From positions 1 to 43,972 of the forward strand of contig CACBMD010000012.1 of the NCBI GenBank assembly GCA_902539895.1: a DNA stretch of 43,972 nucleotides. Reading direction: 5' to 3'. A program made the position numbers and the translations under genes. Origin of the DNA: an uncultured SAR116 cluster alpha proteobacterium. Lineage in GTDB: Bacteria; Pseudomonadota; Alphaproteobacteria; Puniceispirillales; Marisalimonadaceae. How positions within the stretch are numbered: position 1 is the first letter of the stretch; each line of letters starts with the position of its first letter. Under the pieces are notes generated by a model, which saw only the letters and a list, made by a program, of their open reading frames with translations, searched no databases and was not told the origin of the DNA. Shown piece after piece: positions 1-8,328 of the stretch.

Positions 1-2
1 TA

Positions 3-989
3 ATTACTGCTGGAGATCCAGCTAGCATTTCAACAGAAATAACTATAAAAGCTATAGAATCTCAAAAAATTAATAAAAATATTAATGTAGTTGTTATAAC
101 CGATCCTATCTTGGTTGAATATTATAAAAAATCGATTAAAAGTGACATAAAAATTAATGAGATTAAAGATAAAATAAAATTTTCTGATTTTATAAACAAT
201 CAATTAAATGTAATTCCTATAAAACTGTGTAATAAAGTTGAATTTGGAAAACCAGATATAAAAAATTTTTCTTTTACGAAATCTTCAATATTAAAAACTT
301 TAGAAATACATAATAAAAGCATTGCTTCTGCAATTGTTACTAACCCTATAAATAAATATATCATGTACAAATCTGGATTCAATTTTGAAGGTCATACTGA
401 ATTTTTAGGGTCTCTATCCAAAAATAAAAAGAAGCCAGTTATGATATTGGTAACTAATGGACTTAAAACCCTACCATTAACAATTCATGTTCCTCTAAAA
501 AAAGTATCCCAAATGATTACTAAAGAACTTATTCATTCCAAAATAAAGATTGCAGTTGAAGATTTAAAAATTTTATTTGATATTAAGAATCCTTCGATTA
601 TCGTTACAGGTTTGAATCCTCATGCAGGAGAAAATGGTGATTTAGGTGATGAAGAGATAAAGGTAATAAAACCAGCTATAGATGAATTAAAAAAAATTAT
701 TGATATATCTATTACAGGGCCAATATCACCGGATATTGCTTTTTCAGCTGAAAAAAGACTTCATTATGATCTAGCTGTTTGTATGTATCATGACCAAGCT
801 CTTATACCAATCAAAACTTTAGATTTTCATAATGGAGTTAATGTTACACTAGGCTTGGATTTTATAAGAACATCCCCAGATCATGGTACTGCATTTGACA
901 TAGCTGGTAAAAGTCTAGCTAATCCTGAAAGTTTAATTTCTGCAATTAACCTTGCATATGAAATGAGTTACAACAAAAAAAATGCATAA
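3..989 (+). CDS. pdxA: 4-hydroxythreonine-4-phosphate dehydrogenase (5'-truncated by window edge)
   Basis: PdxA oxidises 4-phosphohydroxy-L-threonine in the DXP-dependent route to pyridoxal 5'-phosphate; it is a cytosolic, metal- and NAD-dependent homodimer. The frame is open to the left edge, and the first visible residues (ITAGDPASIS) match the family's N-terminal ITMGDPAGIGPE segment, so only a few residues are missing. Visible family motifs are GHTEFLG (metal-binding His), HVPLKKV, NPHAGENGDLGDEE, GPISPDIAF, YHDQALIPIK and the C-terminal RTSPDHGTAFDIAG. All key histidines seem present, so the enzyme should be active. The stop overlaps the ksgA start by 8 bases, the usual pdxA-ksgA coupling. 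The TTG at 111 is internal and is not the start. Confidence 0.95.
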   Translation: MTAGDPASISTEITIKAIESQKINKNINVVVITDPILVEYYKKSIKSDIKINEIKDKIKFSDFINNQLNVIPIKLCNKVEFGKPDIKNFSFTKSSILKTLEIHNKSIASAIVTNPINKYIMYKSGFNFEGHTEFLGSLSKNKKKPVMILVTNGLKTLPLTIHVPLKKVSQMITKELIHSKIKIAVEDLKILFDIKNPSIIVTGLNPHAGENGDLGDEEIKVIKPAIDELKKIIDISITGPISPDIAFSAEKRLHYDLAVCMYHDQALIPIKTLDFHNGVNVTLGLDFIRTSPDHGTAFDIAGKSLANPESLISAINLAYEMSYNKKNA

Positions 990-1815
990 TGAAATTGAAA
1001 ATTTACCTACCATACAAGAAACTTTAAAAAAGAATAAAGTAAAAATTAATAAAGCTTTAGGTCAGAATTTTTTATTTGATTTAAATCTTACTGATAAGAT
1101 TGTTAAACAATCAAAACCGATAGCATCAACTATTATAGAAATTGGTTCTGGACCAGGTAGTTTAACAAGATCTATTTTGAAAAATAAATCTGCAATTGTT
1201 TATGCAATAGATAAAGATATTCAATCTGAGAAAATGTTAAGTGAACTAAAAACGATTTACAAAGATAAACTCAAAATAATTATTGTTGATGCTCTCAATT
1301 TTCCTATTTGGAATTTAGGTGAAGCACCAAGACAAGTGATAGCAAACCTGCCATATAATGTAGGAACTAAAATGTTGATAACTTGGTTAAAATACATAGA
1401 AAACTTTGATTTACTAACTTTAATGTTTCAAAAAGAGGTTGCTGAAAGAATTGTTGCAAAGCCTGGTTCAAAACATTATGGAAGATTATCAATTCTAATA
1501 AATTGGTTGACAGAAAGTTCAAAATTATTTGATGTTCCAAGTGAGGCTTTTATACCAAGACCTAAGGTTAAATCATCAGTAATACAATTGAAACCACTTT
1601 CAAAACCACTTTATGATGTCTCATTTGAATCCTTGGAAAAAATAACTCATATGGCTTTTAGTCAGAAAAGAAAAATGCTCAAAACTAGTTTAAAAAAAAT
1701 TAATGGTGAAAAAATATTAAAAGATCTGAATATTTCTCCAAATTTAAGACCAGAAAATTTGTCTATTATTGACTTTTGTAGAATAGCTGAAAAGTCATTT
1801 CATTATGAAAATTAA
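982..1815 (+). CDS. ksgA: 16S rRNA dimethyladenosine transferase RsmA/KsgA
   Basis: The enzyme dimethylates the two adjacent adenines of the 3'-terminal helix of 16S rRNA (A1518/A1519 in E. coli) using SAM and acts as a late checkpoint in 30S assembly. At 277 aa it has normal length. Residues 27-31 are GQNFL, 55-59 are the SAM-binding GSGPG motif, 122-126 are the catalytic NLPYN motif, and FIPRPKVKSSV follows in the target-binding region. The ATG lies inside the end of pdxA (8-base overlap), which suggests translational coupling. It converges with gmk and their 3' ends overlap by 4 bases, leaving no room for a dedicated terminator. Confidence 0.96.
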   Translation: MHNEIENLPTIQETLKKNKVKINKALGQNFLFDLNLTDKIVKQSKPIASTIIEIGSGPGSLTRSILKNKSAIVYAIDKDIQSEKMLSELKTIYKDKLKIIIVDALNFPIWNLGEAPRQVIANLPYNVGTKMLITWLKYIENFDLLTLMFQKEVAERIVAKPGSKHYGRLSILINWLTESSKLFDVPSEAFIPRPKVKSSVIQLKPLSKPLYDVSFESLEKITHMAFSQKRKMLKTSLKKINGEKILKDLNISPNLRPENLSIIDFCRIAEKSFHYEN

Positions 1816-2435
1816 ATTAGTTTTTTTATCGTCTTATTTATTGTTAATTGTCTATATCTTCTGAGTCTTTCAGAAAATAAGATATGTTTAATTTGATCTA
1901 CAGCTATCTGAAGATCATTATTTACTATGACAAAGTCATATTCATTATAATGACTTATTTCTTTTTTTGCCTCCGACATTCTTTTTTTAAAATTCTCTTT
2001 ATTTTCACTTGCTCTTTTGCCAAGTCTGTTTTCAAGTTCTTTCATTGATGGAGGTAAAATAAAAACTTTAATGATATCTTCTGGCAATTGTTTTGCAATT
2101 TGTCTTGTTCCTTGCCAATCAATATCTACAATAACATCAATTCCTTTGTTGATTTTTGATACAACCTCATTTTTTAACGTTCCGTAGAGGTACCCAAAAA
2201 CATTAGCATGTTCTAAGAATTTATTTTCCTTTAATAATTTTCTGAACTCATCATCATTTTTAAAAAAATAGTGTTTTCCTTCAATTTCATCTTTTCTTTT
2301 TTTTCGTGTGGTTACCGAAACTGATAAATCAATATCATCAACTTCATTAATTAATTTTTTACATATAGTTGTTTTACCTGCACCAGATGGTGATGAAATA
2401 ATAAGTAATAAGCCTTTATTTACAATTTTGGACAT
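1812..2435 (-). CDS. gmk: Guanylate kinase
   Basis: Phosphorylates GMP to GDP with ATP in purine nucleotide supply. The 207-aa length is typical. The P-loop SSPSGAGKTT is at residues 14-23, followed by the GMP-binding segment SVSVTTRKKRKDEIEGKHYF. The ATG shares one base with the mltG stop, with a good Shine-Dalgarno (AAGGA) inside mltG, so it is the last gene of the fabD-to-gmk operon. Many alphaproteobacteria have yicC between mltG and gmk; it is absent here. Confidence 0.96.
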   Translation of the reverse strand: MSKIVNKGLLLIISSPSGAGKTTICKKLINEVDDIDLSVSVTTRKKRKDEIEGKHYFFKNDDEFRKLLKENKFLEHANVFGYLYGTLKNEVVSKINKGIDVIVDIDWQGTRQIAKQLPEDIIKVFILPPSMKELENRLGKRASENKENFKKRMSEAKKEISHYNEYDFVIVNNDLQIAVDQIKHILFSERLRRYRQLTINKTIKKLI

Positions 2436-3394
2436 TATTTATCCTTATTCAAAGTATCTTTCCATAACTTAATATTTTTCTTATGTAAACTATATGTTTT
2501 AGAAAATCTATGCCTGCCATTCCCATCGCTAACAAAATAAATATATTCAGTTTTTTCTATGTTCCTTAATGCGTTTAATGCATTTTCACCTGGGTAGGAA
2601 ATTGGTGTTGGAGGCAAACCGTGCAATTTATATGTATTGTATGGATTAGTTGATTTTAACATTTTTCTTGTAATATTTTTACCATTAACTTTGAAACCAT
2701 ATGCAAGTGTTACGTCTGATTGGAGTTTCATTTTATTTTTAAGTCTATTGATAAAAACACTTGCTACTAATTTACTATCATCAATATTTCCAGACTCCTT
2801 CTGGATTATTGAAGCGAGTATTAATAATTCATTTTTATTCTTTAAGATAAAATCTTTTGGCTTTTCTTTCCAAACAGAATTTAAAAATTTTTCCTGAGCT
2901 GTTTTCATTTGATTTAAGAGTTTGCTTCTAGGAAAACCTAATTTAAAAAAATATGTGTCTGGTTTGTAAATACCTTCTTCTAACTCTCTAATTTTCCCAG
3001 TCAAATAAGGATTTTTTAGTATTTTTTTTTTTAAATCAACGGCCGTAGATCCTTCGACAAGTGTAAATTGTCTAGTTAATGTTTTACCTGTATGGAAGAT
3101 TTGTTGTAATTGAACTAGCGTAATATTTTTAGGAATTAAATATTCTCCCGCTTTAGGAATAAATGTTTTTGTATGGGACAATGATGCTAATTTCCAATTT
3201 ATATAAGAAATATCTATATTTTTTGTTTTAAGTTCAGATATTATTTTTTTTTGGCTAGTATTTTTATTCAATAAGTAATAAGTCTCACTAAAAACAACAA
3301 CTTTGTTAGTCATTGAATCAAAATATATGTAGATTGAAGTCCAAATTAAAAAAAATATTGTTAATATTAGTGCAGACTTATTTTTCAAACTCAA
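2435..3394 (-). CDS. mltG: Endolytic murein transglycosylase MltG
   Basis: MltG cleaves nascent glycan strands in the inner membrane and is thought to set strand length. The 319-aa protein has one N-terminal membrane segment (about residues 8-25), a LysM-like region, and the YceG catalytic part with LASIIQKESG, where E200 aligns with the catalytic glutamate. LQSDVTLAYG and the C-terminal GLPPTPISYPG and FVSDGNGRHRFS blocks are also typical. The start is TTG, 2 bases after the fabF stop; the next in-frame ATG would remove the membrane anchor, so TTG is preferred. An 11-base A tract (plus-strand T run at 3022-3032) encodes Lys122-124, with no frame disruption. Confidence 0.93.
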   Translation of the reverse strand: MSLKNKSALILTIFFLIWTSIYIYFDSMTNKVVVFSETYYLLNKNTSQKKIISELKTKNIDISYINWKLASLSHTKTFIPKAGEYLIPKNITLVQLQQIFHTGKTLTRQFTLVEGSTAVDLKKKILKNPYLTGKIRELEEGIYKPDTYFFKLGFPRSKLLNQMKTAQEKFLNSVWKEKPKDFILKNKNELLILASIIQKESGNIDDSKLVASVFINRLKNKMKLQSDVTLAYGFKVNGKNITRKMLKSTNPYNTYKLHGLPPTPISYPGENALNALRNIEKTEYIYFVSDGNGRHRFSKTYSLHKKNIKLWKDTLNKDK

Positions 3395-3396
3395 TC

Positions 3397-4659
3397 TTAG
3401 CTACCAATCACTAAACTTGCATTTGTACCTCCAAAACCAAATGAATTTGAAAGTACATTTTTTATTTTTCTTTTTTTTGATTTATTTGGTACCAAGTCAA
3501 AACCTAATGAATCTTTATCTGGGTTTACAAGATTGTTTGTAGGAGGAACAGTTTGGTTTACGATTGATAATATTGAGTAAATAGCTTCTATTGCACCAGC
3601 TGCACCTAATAGATGCCCTGTTGCAGATTTAGTTGAACTAATACTAATATTTTCTATTTTATGTCCAAGAAGTCTACCAATAGCTTTCAATTCAATTATA
3701 TCACCTAAAGGTGTAGAAGTACCATGTGCATTTATATAATCAAGGTCTGCAGGAGTTATTCCTGCATCGTTAATTGCTGATAACATCGCTCTGTAACCAC
3801 CATCTCCATTTTCAGCAGGAGCTGTTATATGGTGAGCATCGCCAGATAAACCATACCCTTTTATTTCTGCATATATTTTTGCACCTCTTGCAAGAGCATG
3901 TTCTTTTTCTTCAAGAACAAGTACTCCAGCACCTTCACCCATAACAAAGCCGTCTCTGTCTTCATCCCAAGGTCTAGAACTGTGTTTAGGATTATTATTA
4001 AAGTTAGTACTTAATGCTCTAGCGGCAGCAAACCCTGCCATACCAATTCTACAGCAAGCTGCTTCAGCTCCACCTGCAATCATTACATCTGCGTCACCAT
4101 AACGGATTATTCTTGACGCATCCCCAATAGCATGAGCTCCAGTTGAACAAGCAGTAACAACAGAATGGTTTGGACCTTTAAAACCGTATTTAATACTTAC
4201 TTGTCCTGATAATAAATTTATAAGTGCAGACGGTATGAAAAAAGGACTAACTTTTCTTGGTCCCTTAGAATTCAAAAGCTCAGTTGTGTTAGAGATAGTT
4301 TCAAGACCTCCAATACCAGAACCAAGTATCACACCAGTTCTATTCTTTTGTTCTTCATTATTTGGTATCCAACCTGAATCTTCAACGGCTTGGGTTGCTG
4401 AGATAAGACCATAAGCTATGAACCTATCTATTCTTTTGAATTCTCTAGGTTCTATCCAGTCATCAATACTTAAACCACCTTCAGGATCATCGCTCTTTTT
4501 TGGTATTTGACCAGCAATTTTACAGGGTAAGTCTGAAACGTCAAAGTTATCTATTTTATTTATGCCAACTAAGCCAGATACGAGCCTTTTCCAATTAGTA
4601 TCTGTTCCTAAACCTAAGGGTGTTAATAATCCTAATCCAGTAACAACAACCCGACGCAT
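3397..4659 (-). CDS. fabF: 3-oxoacyl-[acyl-carrier-protein] synthase II
   Basis: Condenses malonyl-ACP with acyl-ACP in type II fatty acid elongation. The 420-aa protein carries the full Cys-His-His set: C171 in TACSTGAH, H312 in NAHGTSTPLGD and H349 in KSATGHLLGAAG. The C-terminal NSFGFGGTNAS block is intact. The ATG is preceded by GGAG at good spacing. It lies 42 bases after acpP in the conserved fabD-fabG-acpP-fabF order. Confidence 0.97.
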   Translation of the reverse strand: MRRVVVTGLGLLTPLGLGTDTNWKRLVSGLVGINKIDNFDVSDLPCKIAGQIPKKSDDPEGGLSIDDWIEPREFKRIDRFIAYGLISATQAVEDSGWIPNNEEQKNRTGVILGSGIGGLETISNTTELLNSKGPRKVSPFFIPSALINLLSGQVSIKYGFKGPNHSVVTACSTGAHAIGDASRIIRYGDADVMIAGGAEAACCRIGMAGFAAARALSTNFNNNPKHSSRPWDEDRDGFVMGEGAGVLVLEEKEHALARGAKIYAEIKGYGLSGDAHHITAPAENGDGGYRAMLSAINDAGITPADLDYINAHGTSTPLGDIIELKAIGRLLGHKIENISISSTKSATGHLLGAAGAIEAIYSILSIVNQTVPPTNNLVNPDKDSLGFDLVPNKSKKRKIKNVLSNSFGFGGTNASLVIGS

Positions 4660-4701
4660 AAAAATCTCCTAATTATAACTCGAGCAAACAATATTAGGTA
4701 A

Positions 4702-4935
4702 TTAGCTATTTGAAGCTATAAAGTCTATTGCATCTTTGACAGTTTGAATTTTTTCAGCTGCATCATCAGGAATTTCACATTCAAACTCTTCTTCAAAAGC
4801 CATTACTAATTCTACAGTGTCTAAGCTGTCAGCACCCAGATCATCTATAAAACTTGCACTTTCTACCACTTTTGATTCATCAACACCAAGATGTTCAACT
4901 ACAATCTTAGTTACTCTGCCAGCTATATCACTCAT
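4702..4935 (-). CDS. acpP: Acyl carrier protein
   Basis: Small acidic carrier (77 aa) that holds growing acyl chains on a 4'-phosphopantetheine arm. S37 in the motif [10 protein letters not shown] is the attachment site. The ATG has a strong AAGGGG ribosome site, fitting high expression. A 94-base gap separates it from fabG, the largest within this operon, and may hold an internal promoter; no clear -35/-10 pair could be assigned. Confidence 0.97.
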   Translation of the reverse strand: MSDIAGRVTKIVVEHLGVDESKVVESASFIDDLGADSLDTVELVMAFEEEFECEIPDDAAEKIQTVKDAIDFIASNS

Positions 4936-5029
4936 TAAAATCCCCTTAAGTATATGTAAATATTATCTGGTTTCGAGTAACATAAATATGTAATCATGCC
5001 AAGCATATAATGAAATGATGCGCAAAAAA

Positions 5030-5767
5030 TTATATCATGCTCATTCCACCATTTATGTGTAACGTAGTTCCAGTTATGAAACTTGCTTCTTCACTAGCTA
5101 AATAAATGCAGCCATTTGATATATCTTCTGCGTTACCCAACCTATTAGCTGGAATATTAACAATTATTTTATTTTTTTGATCTTCTGTAAGTTTATCTGT
5201 CATTGGTGTTGATATAAATCCTGGGGCAATAAGATTACAAGTTATTCCTCGAGCTGCCACTTCTAAAGCAATGGATTTTGTAAGACCTGATAAAGCTGAT
5301 TTGGAAGCTGAATAGTTAGCCTGACCTGGATTGCCAGTATATCCTACTATTGAACTAATAAAAATAACTCTTCCATATTTTCTTTTGAGCATGCCTTTTA
5401 TAACTTGTCTTGTAAGTCTCATACTGGCAGATAGGTTAACATTTAAAACATTTTCCCATTCTTCATCTTTCATCCTTAAAAAAAGATTATCTGCTGTAAT
5501 ACCAGCATTATTAATAAGAATGTCTATATGACCAAAAGAAGTTTCAGCCTCTTTTGCTAAAGATAAAATACTTTCTTTAGAGTTTAGGTCTGTGGCTATT
5601 GCTTTTGTATCATCTCCTAATTCTGAAGAAAGTTCATCAAGAATATTTTGTCTTGTTCCAGAAAGAATGAGCCTAGCACCTTTTTCTTTCATCCTTTTTG
5701 CTATAGATTTACCAATACCTCCAGTCGCTCCAGTTAATAAAACAACCTTATCTCTTAGATCAAACAT
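5030..5767 (-). CDS. fabG: 3-oxoacyl-[acyl-carrier-protein] reductase
   Basis: NADPH-dependent reduction of 3-oxoacyl-ACP in fatty acid synthesis. The 245-aa SDR has TGATGGIG (12-19) for cofactor binding, NNAG (86-89), and the catalytic S139-Y152-K156 set in ISSIVG and YSASKSAL. The C-terminal end FITGTTLHINGGMSM is typical of FabG. The start has GGAG seven bases upstream. It follows fabD with a 20-base gap. Confidence 0.96.
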   Translation of the reverse strand: MFDLRDKVVLLTGATGGIGKSIAKRMKEKGARLILSGTRQNILDELSSELGDDTKAIATDLNSKESILSLAKEAETSFGHIDILINNAGITADNLFLRMKDEEWENVLNVNLSASMRLTRQVIKGMLKRKYGRVIFISSIVGYTGNPGQANYSASKSALSGLTKSIALEVAARGITCNLIAPGFISTPMTDKLTEDQKNKIIVNIPANRLGNAEDISNGCIYLASEEASFITGTTLHINGGMSMI

Positions 5768-5787
5768 TTCCGTACTCCGTAATTAAA

Positions 5788-6717
5788 TTAAAGGAAAGAA
5801 ACAAAATCTTCTGGATTTTCAAAACTTTCACTTGAAATATCTTTTATCATTCTTTTTGCAATTCCTGTAAGAACTTTTCCACTTCCCAATTCAGTTATTT
5901 TTTTAACACCTTGATTTTTTGCAAACTCCATTGTTTCTCGCCATCTCACAGTTCCAGTAACTTGGTCAATTAAATTTTTTCTTAGTGTTGAAGGATTTGT
6001 ATGAGGTAAAGCTGTAATGTTTGAAACTATTGGGATTAAAGGTACATTAAATTTTAAATTGTTTAAAGCTTCTTCCATAATCACACGAGCAGGCTTCATT
6101 AATCTACAATGGAAAGGAGCACTAACTGGGAGTAAAATTGCTCTTTTCACACCATTATTTTTTGCAATTTCAATTGCGTTTTTAACAGCTTTTACATCCC
6201 CACTTATTACTATTTGACCATCTGCGTTATCATTTCCAATGTCACAAATTCCATGAATTTGAGCTTTTTCAATAATTTCTATTGTTTGATTAACACTACC
6301 ACCAATCAAAGCTGCCATAGCCCCTTTACCAACTGGGACAGCTTGTTGCATAGCTTCACCCCTTAATCTGAGTAAAACAGCGCATTCCTTAAGAGAAAAA
6401 ACTTGTGAAACTGTCATAGCTGTGTATTCACCCAATGAGTGTCCAGAGATAAAATCGGCTAACTGTTCTAAATTTTTATCTTTTAATTTGCTTAAAACCC
6501 GAAAAGCAGCTACTCCACATGCCATAAGAGCAGGTTGTGCGTTAGTAGTTAATGAAATTTCAGTATCTGAACCCTCCCACATAATTTTAGTTAAATTTAA
6601 GTTCAATGCATCATTAACCTCGTCAAAAACTTCTTTTGCTTCAGGAAAATTTTCCGATAGATTTTTACCCATCCCAATTTTTTGAGAACCTTGTCCAGGG
6701 AAAACTATAAAGTTCAT
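5788..6717 (-). CDS. fabD: Malonyl-CoA:ACP transacylase
   Basis: Transfers malonyl from CoA to ACP to supply extender units. The 309-aa protein has GQGSQKIGMG at the N terminus, the nucleophile S94 in GHSLGEYTA and H203 in APFHCRLM. The ATG has a clear GAGG ribosome site. It is the first gene of the leftward fabD-fabG-acpP-fabF-mltG-gmk operon and is divergent from rpsF across 183 bases. Confidence 0.96.
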   Translation of the reverse strand: MNFIVFPGQGSQKIGMGKNLSENFPEAKEVFDEVNDALNLNLTKIMWEGSDTEISLTTNAQPALMACGVAAFRVLSKLKDKNLEQLADFISGHSLGEYTAMTVSQVFSLKECAVLLRLRGEAMQQAVPVGKGAMAALIGGSVNQTIEIIEKAQIHGICDIGNDNADGQIVISGDVKAVKNAIEIAKNNGVKRAILLPVSAPFHCRLMKPARVIMEEALNNLKFNVPLIPIVSNITALPHTNPSTLRKNLIDQVTGTVRWRETMEFAKNQGVKKITELGSGKVLTGIAKRMIKDISSESFENPEDFVSFL

Positions 6718-6813
6718 ATTAATTCCTCGTTAAATATTAAAAATTTATAATTATTTATTGCATAATTTTTATAAACATTTATGTTCCACAAATAAATAAA
6801 ATACCAGCATAAA

Positions 6814-6819
6814 TATAAT
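6814..6819 (+). promoter_or_regulatory. Possible -10 element for the rpsF operon
   Basis: A perfect TATAAT lies in the fabD-rpsF intergenic region. Initiation about 7 bases downstream would start the RNA immediately before the structured rpsF leader at 6832. No convincing -35 was seen at 16-18 bases, so the call is weak. Confidence 0.3.
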
Positions 6820-6831
6820 TAAATTTATGTG

Positions 6832-6894
6832 CTCCTTTCCATCAATTTTCTTGATGGATAACCTGGGTATTAACACCCAAAAAGCCAGAAGGAG
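6832..6894 (+). promoter_or_regulatory. Structured rpsF leader, likely ribosomal-protein autoregulatory element
   Basis: The leader can fold into a three-way junction. The closing stem pairs CTCCTT (6832-6837) with AAGGAG (6889-6894), which is the ribosome binding site of rpsF. Inside it are two perfect hairpins: CCATCAA/TTGATGG (6839-6845 with 6851-6857) and TGGGT/ACCCA (6864-6868 with 6875-6879). This would hide the Shine-Dalgarno. It is established that S6:S18 binds its own leader in many bacteria; that this fold is that element is inferred. Confidence 0.6.
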
Positions 6895-6900
6895 AAAAAG

Positions 6901-7284
6901 ATGGCATTATACGAAAGTGTTATAATTGGAAGACAAGACCTCACACCAGGTCAATTTGAAACATTATTAGAAAAATTCATAGAAGTGATTAAATCTTTTA
7001 AAGGGGAAATAAAAAAAAGAGAGAATTGGGGCATTAGAAACCTTGCTTACAAAATCAATAAAAACAGAAAAGGGCATTATATGCTCTTAAACATTGATGG
7101 GCCTCCAGAAGCTATTCAAGAATGTGAACGTTTAATGAGATTAGACGAAGACATAATTAGATTTCTTACTATCAAAATCAAATCTATTAATGAAAAACCT
7201 TCGCCATTAATGGTCAATAAACCTGATAAATCAATTAATGAATCTGTCACAGATGAAAACTCTTCAGCATCTGACAATGAATAA
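6901..7284 (+). CDS. rpsF: 30S ribosomal protein S6
   Basis: S6 binds the 16S rRNA central domain together with S18. The 127-aa protein starts ALYESVIIGRQDLTPGQ and contains the conserved NWGIRNLAYKINKNRKGHY block. The acidic, Ser/Asn-rich C-terminal tail is longer than in minimal S6 proteins but common in alphaproteobacteria. The ATG follows AAGGAG, which the leader hairpin can cover. It is the first gene of rpsF-rpsR-rplI. Confidence 0.96.
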   Translation: MALYESVIIGRQDLTPGQFETLLEKFIEVIKSFKGEIKKRENWGIRNLAYKINKNRKGHYMLLNIDGPPEAIQECERLMRLDEDIIRFLTIKIKSINEKPSPLMVNKPDKSINESVTDENSSASDNE

Positions 7285-7299
7285 TGAGGGAGTAAGAAT

Positions 7300-7554
7300 A
7301 TGACACAATTAAATATAACAAGAGAAGCACTAAGAAAGCCTAATCAAAAAAGAAGAAAATCTTGTCCATTTGCAGTACCTAATACTCCTGAAATTGACTA
7401 TAAGGATCTAAAAGTATTAACAAGATATGTTTCTGAAAGAGGAAAAATTATACCATCCAGGATTTCTGCCGTTTCAGCCAAAAAACAAAGAGAACTCTCT
7501 AAAGCTATTAAAAGAGCAAGGTTTTTAGCTTTAATGCCTTATGTTGTTGGTTAA
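7300..7554 (+). CDS. rpsR: 30S ribosomal protein S18
   Basis: S6 partner in the small-subunit platform. The 84-aa protein has the core segments [19 protein letters not shown] and [18 protein letters not shown], then [12 protein letters not shown]. It sits 15 bases after rpsF with a GGGAG ribosome site, in the conserved S6-S18-L9 order. Confidence 0.97.
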   Translation: MTQLNITREALRKPNQKRRKSCPFAVPNTPEIDYKDLKVLTRYVSERGKIIPSRISAVSAKKQRELSKAIKRARFLALMPYVVG

Positions 7555-7567
7555 GTCGGAGAAACAA

Positions 7568-8260
7568 ATGAACATTATATTATTAGAACGTATTGAAAAA
7601 TTAGGTCAAATTGGTGATTTAGTAACAGTTAAGTCTGGATATGCAAGAAACTTCCTATTACCACATGGCAAAGCAGTATTTGCTTCTAAAGAAAACATTA
7701 GAATGTTTGAAGATAAGAAAGCACAACTGGAAGGTGAAAATATAGAGAGAAAAAAAGAGGCTCAAAATGTAGCTAAAAACTTAAACTTTAAAGAAATAAT
7801 TATAATAAGAGCAGCAAGTGAATCTGGTCAATTATATGGCTCTGTTTCAGGTAAAGACATTGCTCAAGAAGTCACAAATTTAGGTTTATCAATCAATAAG
7901 TCACAGATTGTTTTAAACAAAACACTTAAAACTTTATCATTTGAAGATGTATCAATAAAACTTCATCCAGAAGTATATGTAAAATTAAAATTAAATATAG
8001 CTAGATCAACTGAGGAAGCTAAAGAACAATCAAAATCCGGTAAGGCTATTATTACAACAGAAATAACTGGAGGAGATATAAGATCAAAAAGGGCGCAAAA
8101 AGATGCAAAACGTTTTGAAAAGAAAAATAATGATAAAAAAATTGATAAAGCCCCGGAGGAAGTTTTAGAAACAGACAATAATGAGACTTCAACGAAACTC
8201 GAAAATAAAGACCAAGATCAAAATAAGATAGAAGAAGAAGCAGTTAAAGTAAAAGAATAA
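7568..8260 (+). CDS. rplI: 50S ribosomal protein L9 with charged C-terminal extension
   Basis: L9 binds 23S rRNA at the base of the L1 stalk. The start is ATG 7568 (MNIILLERIEKLGQIGDLV), with GGAG six bases upstream; the frame extends back to 7541 but that region overlaps rpsR. The signature segment GYARNFLLPHGKAVFAS is present. The protein is 230 aa against about 150 for typical L9. The extra 75-80 residues are Lys/Glu-rich and low-complexity, as in several alphaproteobacterial L9 proteins. Confidence 0.94.
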   Translation: MNIILLERIEKLGQIGDLVTVKSGYARNFLLPHGKAVFASKENIRMFEDKKAQLEGENIERKKEAQNVAKNLNFKEIIIIRAASESGQLYGSVSGKDIAQEVTNLGLSINKSQIVLNKTLKTLSFEDVSIKLHPEVYVKLKLNIARSTEEAKEQSKSGKAIITTEITGGDIRSKRAQKDAKRFEKKNNDKKIDKAPEEVLETDNNETSTKLENKDQDQNKIEEEAVKVKE

Positions 8261-8284
8261 ATTATAATCTTGTTTTTTATTCAT

Positions 8285-8304
8285 AGATTAATAAAAATTA
8301 ATCT
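8285..8304 (+). repeat. Perfect hairpin between rplI and dnaB
   Basis: AGATTAAT (8285-8292) and ATTAATCT (8297-8304) are perfectly complementary arms around a 4-base AAAA loop. No T-run follows, so a classic terminator is unlikely. It ends 11 bases before the dnaB ribosome site and could mark an RNA processing or attenuation point between the ribosomal protein genes and dnaB. Confidence 0.5.
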
Positions 8305-8328
8305 CCATTGCATACGGGAGATGATAAT

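Noticed and set aside
4936-5029. Possible promoter in the fabG-acpP gap
   Set aside because: TTGGCA and AT-rich stretches exist but no -35/-10 pair has correct spacing.
7541-7567. Upstream extension of rplI
   Set aside because: It overlaps rpsR and the GGAG site fits ATG 7568.
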